In this document: positions 34,049-45,460 of the stretch, piece by piece
Layout: the number at the start of each line of letters is the position of its first letter
Numbering within the stretch: the first letter of the stretch is position 1
Assembly: GCF_019320115.1 (NCBI RefSeq)
Contig: NC_089588.1
Location: 114,548,123 to 114,612,122 of the forward strand
Reading direction: 5' to 3'
DNA length: 64,000 nt
From: Miscanthus floridulus
Lineage: Eukaryota > Streptophyta > Magnoliopsida > Poales > Poaceae
Notes under the pieces: generated by a model
The model's input: only the letters and a program-made list of their open reading frames with translations
Told to the model about the DNA's origin: nothing
Database searches by the model: none
Translations under genes and position numbers: made by a program

Positions 34049-35167
34049 TATCGCAGGGTGGAAACCATGGTAAGCATGTTGTTTGAGTCGGTGTCAGAGT
34101 ATGGGGTCTCCAATGGCTCGGGTGGACTCAGGAACATAAGAATCACGTAGAGAAGACGCAACGGTTTATCCTAGTTTGGGTCAATTCGGTCCCTACGTTC
34201 AAGAGCTAATGATCCTTATACTCAAGAGCACCCAAAATCTAGGGGGTTACAACAGAGTGTAAAGGAAGAATATTTGGTAGGGGGTTAGCTCAGTGCTAAT
34301 CCTAAGGTTGCCTCACTGTCAGTGGAGTCTCCCCCTCATTGGAGAGGAAGAAGACGGTAGAATGCGGTGGAGGAGGGGCTCTCGATGCTCCTCTCTGGGT
34401 TGCCTTGCTCTCAGTGCAGAGCAAAGGCAGATAGAATGGAATGGAATGTCTAGTGATCAAATCAGGATCCTCCCCCCTCTAGGTCCAAACTTATCCCTTA
34501 TATAACGAGATAGGTCGGGTACAAGGCGGTTTGAGGGTTTTAGTCTATGGTCTACGTGCGCTAGAGTCCAGGAGGGGCTTGCAGCAGTACGCTATAGACA
34601 GTCGAGGTGTCTTGGAGCTGAAGAAGCCTAGGCATCGTCTGGCTGCTCTGTTCTAACACTCTACGTGTTAGATAGTGTCGGCTTGGACTAGCCTCCCCTG
34701 GGTGAGACCTTATGGAGTCTTCTTAGTGGCGAAGGAGGTCGGCTCTAGGGGCTGACGTGTGGGCCTAGAAGCCCCTGAGCCCCTGGACGTGACCCTATCA
34801 GAGGAGCAGTTGGTAGGGGCATGCCTAGGGAGCAGTGCTAGGGAGCCCCTAGGCATCGGTAGCCTGGGGCTCATCTTCTTATGCCTGGGCCTTGGCTGAC
34901 ATCGTTAGCCGGGCAGGAGCTAAGGACCGAGCTCGGTTATGCCATAGATCGGGAGCCTAGGCTCGAGGAAGCCCCTAAGCCCCAGGTAGAAGCTGCGGTT
35001 GAGTCAGGCTTAGCCGTGTCTCTTTGCTAAAGGGTGTGCATGAGCATGCCCGATGGACATAGCCCTAGAGCCCCTAGGCGATCCTGATGGGGTCGGTCGT
35101 GGGGTCTTCTTCATTTAGGAACCGTTGGACCCAAGGCTTAACATACCTGCATGTTAGGATCTCGTGA
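34049..35167 (-). repeat. 5' LTR of element D
   Basis: It is homologous to 6338-7496 along its length. Its last 189 bases are also the start of the 18.7-kb duplicated unit and recur at 53702-53890. Confidence 0.8.
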
Positions 35168-35259
35168 CCTAGGTCGCCTCGAATGCCACTAGCATTGATA
35201 AGAGGGGGAGGGGGCGGTGGATGCCCAGCCGATGCCTAGAAGAGGAGACACCAAGGCGA

Positions 35260-35646
35260 GACAACAGAATGCGATAAGAGAGATGCAACACCCGATCTAC
35301 TTTTGAAACATCTAGATAAAATATTTGCAACATACGTCTAAAGATAGATGAGACACTTGAAACATGCTCTGAAACACTTGTAGAAAAACCTGAAACACGT
35401 GAAAAGTCATTGCAAAGCATATGCAACATCCAGATAAAATACTTGCAACATATGTGCGAAACATATGCAACATCCAAATAAACACATTTAAAACATACGT
35501 ATGAAAAAACAGATGAAATATTTGGAACAGACGCTAGCAATATATGTGTATAGCCATTGCAACATATGCAACATCCTGATCTACCTCTGCAACATCCACA
35601 TGAAACACTGGAACATGCATATGAAATAGCTGAAAGACTTGAAACG
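35260..35646. repeat. Degenerate tandem repeat array
   Basis: Irregular copies of a roughly 30-35 base unit built from GAAACA, CTTGCAACAT and GCAACATCCA recur through this stretch and resume after the solo LTR at 44225. It is part of the Mutator-like layer. No coding signal. Confidence 0.7.
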
Positions 35647-38600
35647 TGTGACAGAACCGCCCAATTTATATAAGATCAAGTACGGCGGTCCCCATTTAAC
35701 GTGTTGATGTGCGCATACTTTCACTTATATAAACCCGGTAGTCCATCAAGTGTCACAAAGGACCTTGGTAAATCCACATCACAACCAAGATCGCCATAGA
35801 TTAAGCAAATACGCATCACATACATGGAGTTTACAGTGGAAATGATATTACAATAGAGTTCACAAATAAATAATACAACATTAAGTTCAAATCCGATTTA
35901 GAGAAAACAACATAGCTTTGAAATGATTACAATACCTAAGTTCCGAATACATTGCTAGCATAAGTAACATCCCCAACAATAGCATATAGACGAGAAATAA
36001 ATATAGAGTCGCCGAGCCCACCGGTGGTTACCCACCATCTTCAGCAGGCCAAGAACTTCAACTGCAACATGGTGGGTAAACCCTAAGTACTTGAATGTAC
36101 TTAGCTAGACTTACTGGATAGGAGAGAAATAAAAAGACACTCAAGGATATGCAAGGCTTATTTGGTGAAGCTGGTTGGATAGCATAACTTTGCAAAAAGA
36201 GTATTACTACCATAAGTCCTTACTTTCAATATTTTAGTCAATATCTTAGCGTCAAGTTTGGTGATGCTTATTATGGCTAACTTTGCACCTATTCTAGGGC
36301 AATCACTTGATTAACAAGCATCACAATAGTAACCATATCCGGTTTATCATAACCATCATGTTCCATCTAGTGTTACTACGATGAAGGAAGCTTAGTCAAG
36401 TTTCTCACTATCCGAGAGAGACGACGATTCGAATCGATTGCAACTAGTTGGGCAAAAATCCTAACACAAACCTAGACATACCTGTGCCAAGGTAGCCTTA
36501 GGTCACCTTTGGTACAACTGAGGTCGTATGTCGTGGGTTCGATCAGCACCACACACTCAAGGACTGATCGGCTGCTAGGACGATCTGGCCTGGCCGATCC
36601 TTGGACTCACATATGGCTCCCTGCACATCCTTACTACCTCCACTGTGCGCACTCGTACAGAATGAGACCTAGCCTGACTTGAGCTTCTCGACTTCATGAT
36701 CAGAATGAGTTATCCAGCCAACTAAGTGAGAGGCTGTGTTCAAAATGACCGAGGACCAACAATGATGTGGTCCTTAAGCGGCATAGATGGAATCACATGA
36801 GTCAACCTACAACATAGACTCCGTCCGACCTCTAATTACATCATCACATGGTTCTTTTCCATGATAGCAAATATAGCCAACCATGATCAGGTATCCACCT
36901 ATAGCTCATAGGTGATAGGAAATCACCCGACTTCTACCGAACTAAGCATTTATTTGATCCTGGACCTATATAGGGTTTAAGGTATATTTCTAGATAAGAA
37001 AATAATATGCATCAAATGTTTTCAATCAACTCTTATAACCTAAAGCATCAAACGTAAAGAACTCAAGTTGATATTTATAAAGCATGGGAGGCTTAGAATG
37101 CTCCGGGGCTTACCTGGGATCCAACACTAGGTCAGTGTTTGTTAGATGACACTCGCTGTTCAGGCAAGAACTCTCAGGGTGCTTTCATCTTCTGGATCCA
37201 TCCACCAACACACCATCTTCGGGACTTATCCACCAACACCGTCTTCTAGTTCAACTCCAACATCATGTCCTTTCACCCTTCACATGGTTCATCTAGCGTA
37301 CCTAAATAAGATGCACAATGTAGATATATGAATGCAAAGAATGGCCACAAGAGATGCATCGCATAAAAGCATTCAAAACAAGCTGAAGGTTACACAAGAA
37401 GGCATAGCAGCTAGAGTTGTTTAACTAAACATCACACAATCTATTATAAAAAGACAGCAAGCACATCAAGCATGGCACACAAGTTAACTTAAGTTTAGCT
37501 ATTATAAGCATTCATCAATTAAGAATTAACTAAACATGTTTAGCCAAACAAGAGTAAGCTAATGCAATCAACTTAGTACATGCACATAATCTAGACAGCA
37601 GCACAGAAGTCACTTGTTTCAACCATAACTAGAGTTATAGTCATCAAACAAAGGTGATCCAAGACTTTATAGAAATCTTAGGAAATTGTCTACAACTTTG
37701 TTATTTACACCTAGATCTGATTCAAAGGTTAACAAGGTTGAAAAACACTAACAATAAAATATGCACAAACGAGGACAAAAAACTGACATGAACTTCAGAA
37801 ATGCATAGCTGGAGTTCTAATTATCCAACAAACATGATTCTTATCTTTATAAAAATCTTATTAAGTTACCTATAACTTTGTTATTATCATCTTAAGATGA
37901 TTCTATAGCTATCAAGGTTAAACAACCCGATGAAGTTATCTCTATCCAGATTTGGACAAAACCTGCCATTCCACTTTGAACAGCTATAACTAGAGTTCTA
38001 GGCCAGAAAAAGTGGTGCTCTTAGATATTTTGGAAATCTTAACAAAATAAATACAACTCTTCTATTATCACCAATACATGATTCCATATTTAAATAAGCC
38101 AAATAATACAATCATTCAGATATGTTCAGAGGACATGCAAAACTTGACAGTAAACTTCTAAAATCTATAACTCCTAAACCAGTAGGCCTAAAATCATGAA
38201 ATTTTAGTAAAGTCAATATAAGAAAATTATCTACAACTTTGGTATTCACTAGATTTACAGAAAACATCATTTGCATCATGAAAATATCACCACCACAGAA
38301 ACTATACATGCAGCCTTTTTCAGCACATAAGCAAAGTGGTTCATCACTTGATTCTACTAACAAGGTCACCTATGCTTAACTCAAACACTTAGCTCACCAC
38401 TATCATTAAATTAGTTACTCAAAATTAGTCATGGTTAATAGGGAAAGTACCCTAATACATTCTTATATAAATAGGGTTCACATGGTGGTGTTCATTACGC
38501 AAACAAAATATGCATTGCTAGTTTTATTTAAAGAGAGCATATTCATAAGCTATTTACACACCTCCCACCATTATGAACATGACCTCACCACATTTAGCTT

Positions 38601-39614
38601 ATACCAACATGCAACAAAAGCATCACAAGAACATTCCTATGTTTATTTGCCACTAAGCTCTCGTTAGCTTTTATATATTAAAACCTATATATTATTTTTA
38701 GGTGGTGTTGCAAACATATAGTTTGGAGCTCAGATTTTTATGAATGAAAGATGTTATCAAAACATGACTATTTTATAAATATTACGTGCTCAGGTTTTAC
38801 AAATTAATTACTATAATAAAAACAAGTTGTTATTGTAATAAAGCATGTGAGAGCAAGATAAATCTAAAACACACTATTTTCTACAAAACACATAGCCATA
38901 TTATGTATTAACATGACATAACAACATCGTACCAAGGCAATGGAACAACATTTTCTATTTTTACATCTTTATTTCAATTATAAATCATTTAAAACCATTT
39001 ATCAAGCACTAAGCAAGTTAAATTAATTACTCAATCATATTGTATTCAATGAACCTAAAATTTTTATCACAGCACACATATGACATCACTATCCTACCAT
39101 AAAAATTTCATAGCAATAGCAGCACCACAACTTTAGTTATGAATTTATTCTAGAAAACCCTAATTTACAAAATAAATAAAAACAACAGAAACTTTCATAT
39201 TATGACTTTACTGTGTAGATCTACTTACAAGGATTCCAAAACATCTTCATTTGCTATTTTATGATTTTTCTATGATTTACTATGATTTTCCCAAGTTTAG
39301 CTAATTTAGATTCATATAAGAAAAAGAAAAGGAAAAACACTTTTGCATCTGGAACCCTAGAGATTTCACAAATCAACTAAGCCCAGATCTGCAAAACCTT
39401 TCTCTCTAGTCATTAAGCATCAAGAACCCTAGAAAGAGCTTCTAATTCATTTTTCTCCATTCTTCTTCCTAGAGCCGCACAGAGAGTAGAAGATGGATGG
39501 GGAAACAACAACGGCGGCCGAGGGAGGGTGTCGTGGCCTTGCAGCGGTTAGCCATGGCCGTGCTTCGCCCTGGCTTGGCCTGTAGGTTGTCGGCCATGGA
39601 GGCAGGTGGCCTAG

Positions 39615-42600
39615 TGAAAGGTCCTTGTTTGGTTTTGGTAATTGAGTGACAACCTAGGTGGACTAATTGTATTTATGTAAGATACATAGGTGATTAGTCC
39701 ATAGGTACATGTGTGTGAGCAACATATGCATGGAGGTTGAAATGGCTCGGAGATGTTGCAAAGCTCACACATGTGATGATGAAGGAGCTTATTGCACATG
39801 AGACATGACATTAAGTCATGTGATCAAGGTGGAGAAGATCAAGACAAGACTTGGCTTGATGAACCGGTTGCAAGAGTGAAGGGCAAGTCGGAGGCTTTGG
39901 AGTGATGGACCGTGTGGCGGTGAAGGTTGAGCAAGACTTGGCACCAATGGACGAAGGCAACGGTAAATTCATAGCCTACCACTATTGTTTAAATGATTAG
40001 TTGATCTAGTGGTTAGTATATGAATTTTTTCATGAGCTAGTGAACCCAAGTACTTGATTTAATTTGGATTGCTAACAAGTGACAAGTACAACATTGGCAA
40101 GATAACCCTTGTAAGAGGTGTGAAGAAGCTTGTCATTGGTTCAAATCGGACTTAAAAGCTTAGGTAAATCAATTTAATTCAAGTCAACCATAGAAGCTCA
40201 TGATAATGATAAGAGTACAAGCACAAGACAATAATGTAAATGGATATCTAGTTTGTTTGTTTCAAGAGATATGCATTTTTCTTTAAAGAGTACAAAATTT
40301 GCTAGAAAAGTGACAATTATTGGATTTATTTGGAGTCACTTTGATTGAAAGGTCCTCAAGTTGAAAACATGTTTATAAGTAATTGAGGCACCTAAGTTTG
40401 GTTTTGAAATGATCTAAAAGCATGACAAGCAAAGAGTACAAGGCAATTTGATTGAGGAGTGAACTCTACACACATTTGGTACTCAAATTGGAAGATCAAG
40501 ATCAAACTCAAGATGAAGTTTAAGTTCTAGTGACTATTGAAAATTATTTGGTAGAAAGAAAAGGACTTAAACAAGAAGAAAGAAAAAGACTTAACAAATA
40601 AAGGTTACTCATCAAGTCAAGTCCATCACTTGGATCAATCAATGAAGTTATTTCAAGTGAGTGTCAAGATTGGTTCATGGAGAGAGGTTACTTCTCCCTA
40701 GTGTAGGGGCTTGCCGCCTAGTAGTAGGTAAATCAAGTGTGGTACTTGGAAGGCTAACATGGAAGTAGTGAACCGAGGGATATTTGAGATGCCTAGTTGA
40801 AGAAATCAAAAGGGTTGATCAAGAAAAGCAAGCAACACCCAAAAGAGAGCTAATCATGATATTTTAAGTGGTATTCTCACATTGATGCTCTCATGCAAGC
40901 ATTGATCAAAAGATGAAGCAAGCTAACCACAACAAGATAGTGCACTTCATCATATTAGTGGTTATCAAATCATATGGGTGAAGAATGGAATTTAAAATGG
41001 TATCTATTGGTCTTCACTAAGCATATAATTGGACTTCACATTGCTATTGGAGAAATGAATTGGAATCTATGTGACTATTCTCTACTCCAACATAGCAAAG
41101 GTATCATTATAATGTGCATGATCATTTCATCCCTTACTAGTATGTGATTATTGCATATAGTACATAGGATCATGCATAACAAATGAAATATTTAAATTCA
41201 TAGCCTGCCACTATTGTTTGAATGATTAGTTGATCTAGTGGTTAGTATATGAATTTGTTCATGAGCTAGTGAACCCAAGTACTTGGTTTAATTTGGATTG
41301 CTAACAAGTGACAAGTACAACATTGGCAAGATAACCCTTGTAAGAGGTGTGAAGAAGCTTGTCATTGGTTCAAATCAGACTTGAAAGCTTAAGCAAATCA
41401 ATTTAATTCAAGACAACCATAAAAGCTCATGATAATGATAAGAGTACAAGCACAAGACAACAATACAAATGGATATCTAGTTTGTTTGTTTCAAGAGGTA
41501 TCTAGACTCAAGTATTTTATCAAGAATTCACAAGTGATGTCTAGATCAACTCACAAGTGATATCCTATATGTGGTACTCATAAAGATAGCAAATGTTCAA
41601 GAAATGGTCAAAATTGAAAAATCCAACAAGTGATTCCATGGTAGCAAATTCTTTCAAGTGGTATCACATCTACATGTGGTATCAATCATGCAAGACGATA
41701 GTTCCACAAGTGATCCTCAACTTTAAGTGATCATCAAATGAAGAATGAATCCCTCACCTACAAGAGTTCAAGTTTAGCAAATGGATAACCCATGATATGA
41801 CATAGGGGGAGGTGTCCCACAAATTGGATGGGGGCTATAAATAGAAGGTGGTTTCGGCCATAGCCGTTGCTGAGCATGTTGGGGGACTTTGTGTCCATGC
41901 TTAAGAGTGCTCAGGAGCCCTCCATCTCACATATGCTTGATAGTGATCACTCGATTGTGTGAGAGAGCGACTCTAGTGCGATTGCATCATGAGGTTATAT
42001 CGAGTGGCACTAGGTGATCGAGTTACAAGCCGATGGTGCTGGTTACTCTTGGAGGTTGCCACCTCCTAGACGGCTTGGTGGTGGTCTCCGTCGAAGCCCG
42101 CAAGAAGCTTGTGCGGTGCTCTAGAGAAGAGCTTTGTGAGGGGCATTGTGCTCGCCCCATGGAAGCCATGAAGAGCAACTCTAGTTGAGCGTGTCATTGA
42201 GCTACCCTCACTTTCGGGGTAGGTTCGTGCGGTGCCCGACGTGCGGGCTTGGCGAGTGATGCCAATTAGCCATCGATCCACCAAGTGAGCGGTCGACACA
42301 ACGGGGACGTAGCGTGTTGGCAAGCATGTGAACCTCGAGAGAAAATCACTGTGTCAACATTGTTCTTCCCATTGGTTTGCAATCCTCTTAAACAAGCTTG
42401 TAATTACCTTTATATACATTGTGCTTGTGTAGTTGCTCTTGTAATTAGTTAGCTTGTGTAGCTCACTAGTTACCTTTTTGCTTGTATAGCATAGAAGTAG
42501 CTCCCTTGCGTGGCTAACTTGGTTTGTGTAACTTTGTTAGTCGCATTACTTAGTTTGTGTAGCTAAGTATTTGCGCTCTTTGATTTGGCATTGGTTGCCT

Positions 42601-42918
42601 TGTTATTAAGCATTGCTAGTGAGCTTAAGAGCTTTATGCATTTGCTTACTAGAATTGTGTAGGAGCTCCCCGGTGTGCAAAATACTAGTGGCACAGGTTT
42701 GTGTGACCTTGCTCCTAGAATTAGATAGGTGAGCTCTAGCTAGCCCGACACCTTTGTTGCCTAATTAGGATCTTTGTAAGGTGCTTGTGAACTTCGATAG
42801 AGGGGTGTAGTCTTGGCTAGACCGACTGTTTTAATTCCGCATTTGTTTCGATTAGCTAGCACGGTTAAATCTAGAAACAACTATTCACCCCCCCTCTAGT
42901 CGCCTTTTCGACCCTACA
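39615..42918 (+). mobile_element. SIRE-like Ty1/copia solo LTR, 3304 bases
   Basis: It starts TGAAAGGTCCTTGTTTGG and ends ACCCTACA, with ACTATTCACCCCCCCTCTAG shortly before the end, all as in grass SIRE/Maximus LTRs as I recall them. The target duplication is CCTAG (39610-39614) and CCCGG (42919-42923), reconcilable by two CpG-type transitions. In the second genomic copy the left side reads CCTGG, an intermediate state. No primer site follows, so it is a solo LTR. A 305-base direct repeat lies inside (about 39966-40270 and 41196-41505). Confidence 0.8.
41836..41844 (+). promoter_or_regulatory. TATA box of the SIRE-like LTR
   Basis: TATAAATAG lies after GGGGGC and before AAGGTGG, the typical LTR promoter context. 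It is conserved in the second copy near 60555. Confidence 0.6.
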
Positions 42919-44224
42919 CCCGGCCATGGCAGCAGCAGACAGCGGGAGCCGCGTGCTCGGCTCGGGCTTGGGCCGCGGGCACGAGCGCGGGGTGCAGGAG
43001 TGGGAGGCAGGCTCAGAGGCGGTGCGGCTGGTAGGGCGACAAGGATGGGAAAGGGTGCGTCAACGGTAGCTCAGAATTGCTCTAGCGAGCTGAAGTCAGT
43101 GCAAGAGGGAGCGAGAAAGAGCGAGAGGGAGAGAGCAAAGGGCGCTAGCTTCTCCACATCGATGAGCATGGGCAAGGTGGTGGTCATGTGAACAAGCATG
43201 AGGACCATGTGGCAATGATTCAATCAACCAATTGCTCCTTGTTATAGAGCTACATGATTAAAGGTGTTTGTCCAAATCAAAATGATTTGCGAGATATTAA
43301 TTCTTAAAGAAGGCTACTTCCAAACTGAAATCACGATTCAGAAATTCAGGTTAAGTCCACGAAGTTCAGTGAAACTAGCAGTTTTGGGAACTGAATTTGG
43401 TGGTCCAAACGTGCTCCAAATGCGACGAGACTTATTTTGTTGTTTCCTTCACAAAGGGTACTTCAACTCATATTAAGGAATTAAATTGAGTTACCATACA
43501 ACTTTGCAAGAGAAAATATCGCAAACATGTCAACTCACTGCTGCTGATCAGGGACTTAGAAAGATTACTGAGAGAGTAAAAGAGCACTGCATTCAAACTT
43601 GAGGTCACTGTTTAACCAGGTTGGAGGCCATTTTAGCTCTTGGTCCAAAAACAAAGTTTGAAGAACTCCACCTAAACTATAACTTTCCTTTAAGGTCAAA
43701 CCTCAGCATAGGTACAGAAGCTATTGTTTTACCTAGGTCAAAGCAGGATCACGATAAACCCTCACATTTTCTTGGCCCTTGATCAACATGAACCTTTCAT
43801 GACTTTTGTTGTAGAGTTCAATTAGATTTATTTGGGCAAGGTAGCAAGGTTTGGTCGACATCCCATGTTCCCATTCACCTGATGAAGCAATTCAAGAAAG
43901 GTTATAACTTATCATTTCATGTGATTTCTTGGCTCCAAACTTCATGAAACTTTTTCAATAGTCAATATAGATGGAAATAGATGTGAGGCACATGAAAGGG
44001 GCACCTTCAACATTACTCAAGCCCATATTTGAAAAGGGTCAATATGTAAGCAAGGTGTATTGTCCAAGTTCAAGTTGGAACTCAATTTCATAGATTTGAC
44101 CTCAACACTTCCATCACCACTTCAAAAATTTTAGACTAGAGCTCTCAATCATCACTAGACATAACTTACTTGAGTCCAAACTCGTTGTTTAACTCGTGAC
44201 TAACACCTGGGGTGTTATAAAACG

Positions 44225-44700
44225 TACGCTTGCAACATCTTCTTGCTGCTTGGGCGAATGGAGACTCGTTGACGTGGAGCTCGACGCTGGCACGAAGCTC
44301 GTTGCTACGGAGGCCGCCGGTGCGGAGCTCATCGGCGGCACAGATCTCGGTGGCGCAGAGCTCGTCGGCAACACGGTGCTCTCCGGCGGCAGCGCGTGGA
44401 GCTAAGCGGCGGCACGAAGCTTACTAGCGGTGTACGGAGGGCAGGTGGGGTATGGCCATGACACGCGCGAACCGTGTGGCTGCACCAGTTCGAGATGGGG
44501 AGGTGCACAAGCTCCATGACATCCTTCATCTTGCTCTTGCTTTGTATGGAGAGGCAGAGAAGAGAGAGACACGAGATGGAAACAACGAGGATAAGTCTAA
44601 GTGGTCATGTGACGGGAGTATCAGATATTTATGTGGTAGATACAGTACGTGGACAACGTGCCTTGCCTCCGGCGTCCGGACGCCCTAATCAGCATTACCG
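44225..44700. other. Right arm of the putative Mutator-like element
   Basis: GC-rich sequence with many GAGCTC and CGGCGGCA repeats. Short frames exist on both strands but none has conserved-looking composition. It ends in the inverted terminus GGCGTCCGGACGCC...ACCG. Confidence 0.45.
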
Positions 44701-44954
44701 AAATTGGAATGGAGAGAGTGACGGGAGTAGTTGCCAAGTCAGGAAAGCCTGGCATGCCTATCGCCTTTCGAACCATGACCATGACAGATTAATACATAAC
44801 GCCAGGCCGACTGCCCACCACCACATCTATCTATTAAAATCAGCAGCGGTGGCGGTGGCGGCGGCGGCCTTCAGGCCTTGGTCTCCTGTGCACAACTGGA
44901 ACTGTGAGGTCATCTGCTGGTTGCCATCCTGCACGATGGACACACCACCATAGA

Positions 44955-45418
44955 TTTAAATAGCGGGCTATAGCGGCGCTATAGCACCGCTATAGCGGCT
45001 GGAGAGAGCCAATGCTACGCTATTGTTCTTTTTGCCGCTACATGAGCTAAGGCCGCTAAATCGTGCTTTAGCGCCGCTAAGTTGCATAGCTTTAGCTTTA
45101 AAATAGCGCCGCTATTTCAGTTTCAGCTACAACGGCGACAATCTAGCTATAATCTACGTATCTTTTGATGCTAATTTGGTCTTTTGGAAAATTGAACGCT
45201 TGAGTTTCATGAATCATGCTATAATATCATATTAAGTAATATTCCCAAGACTCTTGGAATATAGGAAACATATTTGTGCCCATAAAATTTCATGATTGTC
45301 ATGTTTTTCTGCATCAACTAATTATATTTTTCATGTTTTTTTTAAAAAACGCTATATGCCATAGCTCCGCTATAGCTTAATAACTGCTAGAAAAAAGTTG
45401 CCGCTACTTGTAGCCCGC
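44955..45418. mobile_element. hAT-like MITE just upstream of the glycosyltransferase pseudogene
   Basis: The left end TTTAAATAGCGGGCTATAGC is mirrored by TAGCCCGC at the right end; the last eight bases of the right terminus are missing. Repeated CGCTATAG and GCGGCGCTATAGC words near both ends are typical of this grass family. It ends about 40 bases before the ATG at 45461. Confidence 0.75.
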
Positions 45419-45460
45419 AGTGCACACCACCACCACCACCAGAGAAGCGCGAGGGCAACG

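Larger units (their letters stand above)
6338..35167 (-). mobile_element. LTR retrotransposon D, minus strand, nearly empty interior, host of element A
   Basis: Two homologous direct LTR copies lie at 6338-7496 and 34049-35167. Adjacent to the right copy, at 34029-34048, is the complement of a GGCGCGCCAGGTAGGGG-type primer binding site, decayed to GCTAGCGTGCTAGGTAGGGG on the minus strand. The element therefore reads right to left and 34049-35167 is its 5' LTR. Next to the other LTR (7497 onward) is a purine tract, GGCTCGGGGCTCC on the minus strand, as in Tat-type elements. The flanks CCTGG (6333-6337) and CCTAG (35168-35172) are a 5-bp target duplication with one transition. Only about 1 kb of its own interior is left and no gag or pol is recognisable, so it is non-autonomous or gutted. 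Confidence 0.75.
35647..44219 (-). mobile_element. Solo LTR F (about 5.3 kb of its own), minus strand, split by a SIRE-like solo LTR
   Basis: The ends are TGTGACAGAACCGCCC (left) and CTGGGGTGTTATA (right), the latter decayed from TGTTACA. The 5-bp target duplication AAACG lies at 35642-35646 and 44220-44224. Read on the minus strand it starts TATAACACCCCAGG and ends GGCGGTTCTGTCACA, closely like the end of element A's LTR (GGCGGTTCTGCCACA). It is therefore probably a solo LTR of a related Tekay/Del-type element. No primer site, gag or pol is present. It carries three to four loosely similar blocks with 'AACTAGAGTT' and 'ACAACTTTG' phrases (37600-38260). Confidence 0.75.
6263..44700. mobile_element. 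Outermost transposon of the nest: putative non-autonomous Mutator-like element
   Basis: The left end (CGGGCTTGCTAGTG...CCGGATGTCC) and the inverted right end (CGGTAATGCTGATTAGGG...CCGGACGCC) share CGG, TTGCT/ATGCT and CCGGA blocks. They are flanked by AATTTGGAA (6254-6262) and AAATTGGAA (44701-44709), an 8-of-9 match of the 9-bp length made by Mutator-like elements. Without later insertions only about 1 kb of its own sequence remains: 6263-6337, 35173-35646 and 44225-44700. That sequence has a degenerate GAAACA/GCAACAT repeat array on one side and a GC-rich, non-conserved segment on the other. No transposase is seen. The ends are imperfectly matched, so this is the least certain layer. Confidence 0.5.

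Noticed and set aside
35647..44219. A complete retrotransposon between the AAACG duplications
   Set aside because: There is only one LTR-like unit, with no primer site, gag, pol or second LTR. A solo LTR with a nested solo LTR fits.
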